Origin: Solirubrobacteraceae bacterium | GTDB taxonomy: Bacteria; Actinomycetota; Thermoleophilia; Solirubrobacterales; Solirubrobacteraceae | Direction of reading: 5' to 3' | NCBI GenBank assembly: GCA_029263125.1 | Contig: JAJCYD010000047.1 | Coordinates: 1 to 64,000 of the forward strand | DNA: 64,000 nucleotides | In this document: positions 58,269 through 64,000 of the stretch, one piece after another | Position numbering within the stretch: position 1 is the first letter of the stretch | Layout of the letters: each line of letters starts with the position of its first letter | Translations under genes and position numbers: made by a program | Notes under the pieces: model-generated | Database searches by the model: none | What the model was told of the DNA's origin: nothing | The model's input: the letters and a program-made list of their open reading frames with translations, nothing else

Positions 58269-59447
58269 ATGAGCAGCAGCGCGGGAACTGCGGAGAAGGC
58301 AGACCAGGGCGCCTCGACCGACAAGCCGCCGTTTCGCTTCTACGACAACCGCCAGAAGTACCTCGCGTTCGTCAACACGTGCAACGAGAAGGCCGTCGTC
58401 GCGGCGAAGGCTGCCCACGAGCTCAGCCAGATCGTTCCGCGCCCCCCGGCGTTGCGGATCTTCGACGCCGGCATGGGCGACGGAAACGTCCTCTCGAGGG
58501 TCATGGCGAGCGTTCACCGCTACCACGCGACGGTCCCACTGCTGGCCGTCGCGAAGGAGATCAGCCTCGAAGACGTGCGTCTCGGCCTGGAGAAGATGCC
58601 CGACCGCTTCCACGAGCACCCGCACACCGTGCTCGTCATCACGAACCTCAACTATCGCGACGCGCCACGGCTGGTACCGGGCGACGACCACCCGGGCGGC
58701 TCTGAGCCGCTCAACTGGCAGACGGTCCGCCTCGCCGGTCGCTCGGCCCACGAGTACTTCGAGCAGATCGAGGCACTGGAACCGCTGCTGGAGCACGGCT
58801 GGCAGACGAAGACCAGCCCGAAGACCGGCAACCCGATCTACGTGCGCCCCACCGTACTCGTCGTCTTTCGCGAGGATCACGAGTTCATGCTGGACGCGCT
58901 GATCCCGAAGCCCGACACGCGCTTCGGCGACTACGACTTCGTGCTGGCGTCGCAGCCCTGGCGCGCGAAGATGCCCGCGACCTTCAAGGCCGAGAAGGTG
59001 CTCGCGCCGCTCGCGCGCAGCCTTGCCCCGGGCGGGCGCATGCTGACGCTTCAGTCCTATGGCCAGGACCCCTCGCTGGAGGTCGTCCAGAAGCTGTGGC
59101 CCGGCGAGGACCCGTTTCAGGTGGGCCGCCAGGAGCTGCTTCGCGCGCTGGAAGACGAGCTCGGCGACGCGTCGGGCGACTTCAACCTCGCGTGCCCACC
59201 CGACAAGACCGCGCTGTTTCAATACCAGATGCACACCCTGCCGACGGAGATCGGCGACCGCATCGGCACGTCGACGCTGTTCGCGGCGTGGAACGCCGTC
59301 ATCTACGTCAACCAGGTCGAGGACGAGCGCCTCGACACGGTGGTTCAGGACGGCTCGTACCTGAAGGCCACGCAGGAAGTGCTCCAGAAGCACGGGGGCC
59401 TATGGTTCAACGACGAGAAGTTCGTCGTCTCCCGCCGCCACCAGTAG
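58269..59447 (+). CDS. SAM-dependent methyltransferase-like protein
   Basis: A 392-residue protein. The stretch LRIFDAGMGDGNVLSRVMA (about residues 62-80) has the form of SAM-binding motif I of Rossmann methyltransferases. The central part is long and mixed (YFEQIEALEPLLEHGWQTKT, VRPTVLVVFREDHEFMLDALIPK), then FVLASQPWRAKMPATFKAEKVLAPLARSLAPGGRMLTLQ like motif IV-V. GAGGAGG precedes the ATG. metF begins 17 nt after the stop, so the pair may be co-transcribed, linking a possible methyl transfer to the folate methyl cycle. The substrate is unknown. Confidence 0.7.
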   Translation: MSSSAGTAEKADQGASTDKPPFRFYDNRQKYLAFVNTCNEKAVVAAKAAHELSQIVPRPPALRIFDAGMGDGNVLSRVMASVHRYHATVPLLAVAKEISLEDVRLGLEKMPDRFHEHPHTVLVITNLNYRDAPRLVPGDDHPGGSEPLNWQTVRLAGRSAHEYFEQIEALEPLLEHGWQTKTSPKTGNPIYVRPTVLVVFREDHEFMLDALIPKPDTRFGDYDFVLASQPWRAKMPATFKAEKVLAPLARSLAPGGRMLTLQSYGQDPSLEVVQKLWPGEDPFQVGRQELLRALEDELGDASGDFNLACPPDKTALFQYQMHTLPTEIGDRIGTSTLFAAWNAVIYVNQVEDERLDTVVQDGSYLKATQEVLQKHGGLWFNDEKFVVSRRHQ

Positions 59448-59464
59448 CCAGCACCCCCCGCCCC

Positions 59465-60358
59465 GTGAAACTCCGTGACATCTACGCCCAGCCGGGCAAG
59501 ACCTTCTCGGTCGAGTTCTTCCCGCCCAAGGACGACGCGGGGATGCAGCGCCTGCTTGGCGCGGTCGACGAGCTCAGCGTGCTGCACCCGGCGTTCTGCT
59601 CGGTGACCTACGGCGCCGGCGGATCGACCCAGGACACGACGCTCGATGTCGTCACGCGGCTGCATCGCGACGTCGGCCTGGAGGTGATGTGCCACCTGAC
59701 GGTCGTCAACCAGCCCAGGTCCACGGTGCATGGCGTGCTGGACTACCTGCGCGAGCACGACATCGAGAACCTCATCGCGCTCGCAGGGGATCCGCCAGCG
59801 GGCACCGCAGAGGGCGACTGGACGCCCCATCCCGAGGGCTATCACCACTCGCGCGAGCTCGTCGAGGACGCGCTCGCGCCGGGCGACGGCTGGTTCTCGG
59901 TCGCGGTGGCGGGGTTCCCGGAGGTCCACCCGCGCGCGGTCGACCGCGAGTCGGACCTGCGCTACTGCAAGGAGAAGGTCGACGCGGGCGCCGACGCCGT
60001 CGTCACCCAGCTGTTCTTCGACAACGACGACTACATCCGCTACGCCGACGACCTGCGCGCGATGGGCGTCGACGTGCCGATCGTGCCGGGCGTCATGCCC
60101 GTCCAGTCAGCTGCGCAGTGCCGGCGGATGTCGGCGATGTGCCAGTCGAAGATCCCGCCTCGCTTGGACGAGCTGCTCACCAAGGTCGAGGATGACAACG
60201 ACGCGGCCGTGCAGCTCGGCATCGAGTACGCCACCGAGCAGTGCCAGGGGCTGTTGGAGTACGGCGTCCCGGGGATTCACTTCTACTCGCTGAACAAGTC
60301 GCGGTCCGTCGCGGCGATCTTCGACAACCTCAAGCTGCAGACGCTGGCCACGGCCTGA
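59465..60358 (+). CDS. metF: Methylenetetrahydrofolate reductase
   Basis: A 297-residue FAD enzyme that reduces 5,10-methylene-THF to 5-methyl-THF for methionine synthesis. Family features: TFSVEFFPPKDDAG at the start (catalytic Glu), SVTYGAGGSTQD, NLIALAGDPPAG and GADAVVTQLFFDNDDYIRY. The GTG start at 59465 directly precedes this block. The open frame reaches further upstream but overlaps the previous gene with no family content. Confidence 0.95.
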   Translation: MKLRDIYAQPGKTFSVEFFPPKDDAGMQRLLGAVDELSVLHPAFCSVTYGAGGSTQDTTLDVVTRLHRDVGLEVMCHLTVVNQPRSTVHGVLDYLREHDIENLIALAGDPPAGTAEGDWTPHPEGYHHSRELVEDALAPGDGWFSVAVAGFPEVHPRAVDRESDLRYCKEKVDAGADAVVTQLFFDNDDYIRYADDLRAMGVDVPIVPGVMPVQSAAQCRRMSAMCQSKIPPRLDELLTKVEDDNDAAVQLGIEYATEQCQGLLEYGVPGIHFYSLNKSRSVAAIFDNLKLQTLATA

Positions 60359-60372
60359 GAGCAGGTTCGCGG

Positions 60373-61239
60373 TCAGCGCTTGATCGTCTTGATGGTCTTG
60401 CCAGCCGCGTCGTTCCAGCGGATGGTGGGCAGCCCCTGCGGGGGCGCGAGCCCGACGTCGTAGGCGAAGAAGTTGCGCGTCACGTCGATCGTGCGCTGCG
60501 ATCCGTCGCCATAGCCAACGGTTACCGAAGCAACGCCGTCGGGAACGAGGCCGACGACATGCGAGCGCCGCGAGCCGGCTCCCGAGGTTCCGATTGTGCC
60601 GCGCTCGAGCAGGTCCTTCGCTCCTCCCACGCCGCATCCACCGCCCCCGTTCTCCTCGATCAGGCAGATATCCCAGCGCGGACGGCCGCCGCGAGCCTTG
60701 GCGATCGCCGCGTTGCGGTGCTCGGCGGCGCGGCGCTGCTCGTCGGACAGCGCGCGCAGGCAGCGCTCGGGCAGCGGGTCCTCGATGCCCCTGGCGTTGC
60801 GGATCGGAACGACGTAGTAGCGTCGCCCTCCGTTGACCGTGCCGACGTACCGCGTCGCCGCGAGCTGCGCGCCATCAAGGCGCGCGAGGACCGTCGGATC
60901 CGGCGGGCGGTCGTTCGCCGTCTGCGGTGTGCGCAGCACACCCAGCGCGGACAGCAGGGCTGCGCTCGGCTGCCCGGTGCTCGGTCGGCTGGCGCTGCCC
61001 TCTTCGACGTCGCAGGGCACCGCGCTCGACGCGCTCACTGTGACCGTCGGTGGCTGCGGCTGCGGACCGATATCGGGTCGCCAGAGTCCGTCGACGGACG
61101 CCGCTGCGGGCACCGAGACGCCGAGCGCGACGACGATGCCCGCGCCCCAGCGCCACCGGTGCCTGCGCACTCGGGCGGCAAGGCGGCGCTGCGCCGCGTC
61201 GGTCAGCTTGACTTCGAGGTCATCGATCGGATCGGTCAT
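60373..61239 (-). CDS. Putative anti-sigma-like membrane protein
   Basis: A 288-residue protein with a short charged cytoplasmic part (DPIDDLEVKLTDAAQRRLAARVRRHRWR), one membrane span (WGAGIVVALGVSVPAAASV) and an outer region of about 230 residues with two Cys pairs. Its ATG overlaps the sigma gene stop by four bases. Order and topology match an ECF anti-sigma factor, but the standard zinc-binding HxxxCxxC motif is not evident. It may instead be a sigma-linked sensor. Confidence 0.65.
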   Translation of the reverse strand: MTDPIDDLEVKLTDAAQRRLAARVRRHRWRWGAGIVVALGVSVPAAASVDGLWRPDIGPQPQPPTVTVSASSAVPCDVEEGSASRPSTGQPSAALLSALGVLRTPQTANDRPPDPTVLARLDGAQLAATRYVGTVNGGRRYYVVPIRNARGIEDPLPERCLRALSDEQRRAAEHRNAAIAKARGGRPRWDICLIEENGGGGCGVGGAKDLLERGTIGTSGAGSRRSHVVGLVPDGVASVTVGYGDGSQRTIDVTRNFFAYDVGLAPPQGLPTIRWNDAAGKTIKTIKR

Positions 61240-61806
61240 GTTCTATCCTCGGTCATGGTCGCGCGCAGGCGCCCAAGTCCCCTGCTGACCCGTTTGCGAA
61301 CGAGTTGCTCGGAGCACGCCAGCGAGTCGGCGATCTGCCTGTAGCTGTACTCGTCGACGACGCGCGCGAGCACCGCCCGGCGCTCGTGCTCGGGCAGTTC
61401 GTCGACGAGGCGTTGCAGGTCCGAGCCATCGGCTTGGCCGATGCGCTCTTGCACTCGCAGCAGTGCCTCGTCGTCGACCGCCACACGCTCAAGCGCGATC
61501 TTGCGTCTGGCCCGGTCGGTGATCGCTGCGCTTCGGAAGCTGTTGGCGAGGACGTGCCGGGCGATGCCATACAGCCAGGCAACGCCCGGGCTCGACGCCG
61601 GCCCTGTAGCGGTCGATGCTCTCAAGCGCGGCGGCGAATACCTCGGCTGTCAGATCAAGGGCCTGCTCCGGGTTGGCGCCGCGACCACGGTAGTAGGCGA
61701 GCACGGAGTCGACATGACGGCGATAGAAGTGCCCGAACGCCTCTGGCGAGCTGCGAGCCGCGACGAGCAGCTCACGATCATCTGGCTGGCGGTCGTGCTT
61801 GGTCAC
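61236..61806 (-). pseudogene. ECF sigma factor gene, frameshifted
   Basis: The N-terminal frame from GTG 61806 encodes region 2 (LLVAARSSPEAFGHFYRRHVDSVLAYYRGRGANPEQALDLTAEVFAAAL). The C-terminal frame encodes the rest (VAWLYGIARHVLANSFRSAAITDRARRKIAL, then region 4: HERRAVLARVVDEYSYRQIADSLACSEQLVRKRVSRGLGRLR). They meet near 61593-61600 in the phrase RYRAGVEPG / GVAWLYG. The 571-nt span has one base too many. Each half is clearly real, so the break is recent or an error. The downstream gene is coupled and intact. Confidence 0.8.
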
Positions 61807-62018
61807 TACTGGTTGATCGCACACCCCCACGGAAACGTGACCGTCCGGCGCCGGCGCGAGCCCATGGTGCTGTCCGCCATCGTGGCGCGGAAGTACCACA
61901 TGCCAAGACTTTGACGCCACGATCGGCGCTCCCGGAAGCGCCCCGGGAAGGCTTGGGCGGCTTTGGCATGTGCGTGATGTCCAACCCGCCCAGGCGCGAA
62001 CCGCGCCGTCTTGGATGA

Positions 62019-63302
62019 CTACACGGGGGTCGGCGTCAGGTGCGGGTAGAGCGGGTAGCGCTCGGCCAGCGCGCGGGTGCGGTCAGACAGCTCGGCCTGC
62101 TCGGCGTCGCCGAAGCCGCCGGTCAGGGCGGCGCCGATGACCTGGCCGATCTCGCGGAAGTCCTCGACGCCCATGCCGCGCGTCGCCAGCGCGGACGTGC
62201 CGATGCGCAACCCCGAGGTGACCATCGCGGGCCGCGGGTCGTTGGGCACGGCGTTGCGGTTGACCGTGATCCCGATCGCATCCAGCCGGTCCTCGGCGTC
62301 CTGGCCCGAGAGATCGGAGTCGCGCAGGTCGGCGAGCACGAGATGCACGTCGGTCCCGCCGGTGAGGACGTTGATGCTGACGTCCAGCAGCTCGTCGGCG
62401 AGCGCCGCGGCACCCGCGCGCGTGCGCTGCTGGCGGTCCTTGAAGAGCTCCGACGAGGCGACCTTCAGCGATACGGCCTTGCCGGCGATGATGTGCATCA
62501 ACGGGCCGCCCTGCTGGCCCGGGAACACGGCCGTGTTGATCTTCTTGGCCCACTCCTCGGTCGACAGGATCATGCCGCCGCGCGAGCCGCCGAGCGTCTT
62601 GTGGATCGTCGTCGTGACCACGTCGGCATGCCCGACCGGGCTGGGGTGCTCACCGGCCGCGACGAGGCCGGCGAAGTGCGCCATGTCGACCATGAACAGC
62701 GCGCCGACGGAGTCTGCGATCTCGCGCATGCGCGCCCAGTCGAGCTGGCGCGGGTAGGCGGACCAGCCACCGATGATCAGCTGCGGGCGCTCCTCCTCGG
62801 CAATCTTCGCCAAGGCGTCCATGTCCACGCGCGAGTCCTCGTCGCTGACGCCGTAGGCGACGACCTCATACAGCTTGCCCGAGAAGTTGAGCTTCATCCC
62901 GTGCGTGAGATGGCCGCCGTGGTCCAGGCGCATGCCGAGGATCTTGTCGCCGGGCTTGATCATCGCCATCATCGCCGCGGCGTTGGCGCTCGCGCCGCCA
63001 TTTGGCTGGACGTTCGCCGCCTCGGCGCCGAACAGGTCCTTCGCGCGAGCGATCGCCAGCCGCTCGACGACGTCGACGTGCTCGCAGCCGCCGTAGTAGC
63101 GCTTGCCGGGCAGGCCCTCGGCGTACTTGTTGGTCAGCGTCGAGCCGTGGCAGTCCATGACGGCCTGGGGAACGAAGTTCTCCGACGCGATCATCTCGAG
63201 CGTCGTCTCCTGGCGGCGAGCCTCCGCCGCGAGCAGCTCCGAGATCTCCGGATCGACCTCGGAGACGTGCTTGGTGAAGTAGTCGGGCGCCAGTTCGGTC
63301 AT
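62019..63302 (-). CDS. glyA: Serine hydroxymethyltransferase
   Basis: A 427-residue PLP enzyme that converts serine and THF to glycine and 5,10-methylene-THF. Diagnostic blocks are [13 protein letters not shown] at the start, [20 protein letters not shown], and the PLP Lys in [19 protein letters not shown]. Length is normal. The box TACCGT ends seven bases before the ATG, so the transcript may be leaderless. It stands 43 nt downstream of a SoxG/GcvT-like gene, and metF is nearby: a one-carbon neighbourhood. Confidence 0.97.
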   Translation of the reverse strand: MTELAPDYFTKHVSEVDPEISELLAAEARRQETTLEMIASENFVPQAVMDCHGSTLTNKYAEGLPGKRYYGGCEHVDVVERLAIARAKDLFGAEAANVQPNGGASANAAAMMAMIKPGDKILGMRLDHGGHLTHGMKLNFSGKLYEVVAYGVSDEDSRVDMDALAKIAEEERPQLIIGGWSAYPRQLDWARMREIADSVGALFMVDMAHFAGLVAAGEHPSPVGHADVVTTTIHKTLGGSRGGMILSTEEWAKKINTAVFPGQQGGPLMHIIAGKAVSLKVASSELFKDRQQRTRAGAAALADELLDVSINVLTGGTDVHLVLADLRDSDLSGQDAEDRLDAIGITVNRNAVPNDPRPAMVTSGLRIGTSALATRGMGVEDFREIGQVIGAALTGGFGDAEQAELSDRTRALAERYPLYPHLTPTPV

Positions 63303-63309
63303 GGACCGG

Positions 63310-63315
63310 ACGGTA
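63310..63315 (-). promoter_or_regulatory. -10 box for leaderless glyA
   Basis: TACCGT on the minus strand, seven bases from the glyA ATG. Confidence 0.4.
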
Positions 63316-63344
63316 GCAGCGGGGGGCGCCTGCTCAGCGATGCG

Positions 63345-63968
63345 TCACTGCGCGGCCGGCCACCCGGCGCCGAGCAGGGCCAGCGCGTCGCAGCCGACGA
63401 ACGCCGCGCCCAGCGGCTCGCCCGCCGTGAGCAACCGCCCCCAGACGTCGTCGATCGCCGCGGCGCGCACGAGCACGAGGATCCGGCGCTGGCTCTCGCG
63501 CAGGATCGCGATCACCGAGGGGTCCTGCGGATCGCGCCCGATCGCCCCGATCGCGAGGTCGTCGGGCAGGCCCGCGGCGGCCATGAGCCGTCCCGCTCGG
63601 GGCCCGATCACGCTGATGATGCGGACCTTCGCGCCGATGTCCTTGCGCGTCAGCTCGGCTCGATCGGCGCCCTTGCCGATGGCGGGCTCGGCGGCGAGTG
63701 CCGCGTGGGCGCCGATCAGCAGCGTCCTGCGCGACTCGAGGCGCAGATACCAGACCTTGCCCATCCGGCGAGCCGCGCCGGGCGGCACGGGAGGATCGCC
63801 GAGGCGGGAGGAGAGCGCGCGATCCAGGATCGACGTGGACGCGCGCAGCTCGAGCGTGCCGATGTCCGAACGGTCGGCCAGGCCGACGCTCTTCATGCAG
63901 ACGGCGATCTCGCCGGGAGGCGATCCGTAGTGCGCCGCGACCGTATGACCGTCGCGCTCGGTGAGCAT
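63345..63968 (-). CDS. SoxG/GcvT-like folate-binding domain protein (possibly partial)
   Basis: A 207-residue protein beginning MLTERDGHTVAAHYGSPPGE, then VGLADRSDIGTLELRAS. That phrase is characteristic of the aminomethyltransferase fold (GcvT, sarcosine oxidase gamma, YgfZ). Later parts (DIGAKVRIISVIGPRAGRLMAAAGLPDD) fit the same fold. The frame stays open to the window edge (reading IPATCLSAGA before the ATG), so the true start may be further upstream. Lying just before glyA, it may belong to a sarcosine or glycine catabolic operon. The family is inferred from the N-terminal phrase. Confidence 0.65.
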   Translation of the reverse strand: MLTERDGHTVAAHYGSPPGEIAVCMKSVGLADRSDIGTLELRASTSILDRALSSRLGDPPVPPGAARRMGKVWYLRLESRRTLLIGAHAALAAEPAIGKGADRAELTRKDIGAKVRIISVIGPRAGRLMAAAGLPDDLAIGAIGRDPQDPSVIAILRESQRRILVLVRAAAIDDVWGRLLTAGEPLGAAFVGCDALALLGAGWPAAQ

Positions 63969-64000
63969 CGCGCCGGCGCTGAGGCACGTCGCTGGGATCG

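Overview
The window is a GC-rich, tightly packed bacterial chromosome segment. The gene content and style suggest an actinobacterium of the class Thermoleophilia, close to Solirubrobacterales such as Conexibacter, Baekduia or Solirubrobacter. This is an inference from the 14-subunit nuo set, many GTG starts, TANNNT -10 boxes close to start codons, partner-switching regulators and AlkZ-like and Cys-rich CWC proteins. No search was run.

Layout. (1) 1-5.1 kb: accessory genes. A secreted beta-propeller-like gene is frameshifted, a small toxin-antitoxin-like pair has a frameshifted toxin, and two genes are of unknown function. (2) 5.2-22.4 kb, minus strand: respiratory complex I in order nuoA to nuoN. 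The operon is cut between nuoI and nuoJ by about 2.3 kb holding a peptidoglycan-binding protein, an unknown gene, a VapBC pair and a decayed VapC fragment. (3) 22.5-30.9 kb: membrane and secreted proteins, a flavin reductase, a cupredoxin divergent from a cytochrome c, a 166-nt hairpin-forming element, serS, a STAS protein, a MerR regulator, an AlkZ-like glycosylase, a 113-bp palindrome, a hydrolase and a CWC protein.

(4) 31.0-43.9 kb, plus strand: the most striking block. A soluble 1855-residue hybrid kinase carries about ten tandem HAMP units, then GAF, kinase and three receiver domains. It overlaps cheR, which overlaps a receiver-less cheB, which overlaps a REC-PAS-GAF-PP2C-HATPase protein. 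An ArsB/NhaD-type ion transporter, a CBS-pair protein and a NarL-type kinase with its regulator follow. I read this as a stress-signalling island, perhaps for ionic or osmotic stress, in which the CheR/CheB modification pair may act on the kinase rather than on a chemoreceptor.

(5) 43.9-46.4 kb: tRNA-Ser(TGA), tRNA-Ser(GCT), tRNA-Arg(ACG), a broken DUF6933 gene and an AbiE toxin-antitoxin pair. (6) 46.7-58.1 kb: mostly single genes, including a cupin, an atypical SDR, a PAS-coiled coil-PAS protein, msrA, an acyltransferase, two lipoproteins, a 28-residue membrane peptide joined to a universal stress protein, a subtilase, tadA and tRNA-Ser(CGA). (7) 58.3-64.0 kb: a methyltransferase-like protein, metF, an ECF sigma/anti-sigma-like pair (sigma frameshifted), glyA and a SoxG/GcvT-like gene, giving a one-carbon theme.

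Four accessory genes carry apparent single-base frameshifts, while all core genes read cleanly. These may be true decay or residual sequence errors. Raw-read inspection would decide.
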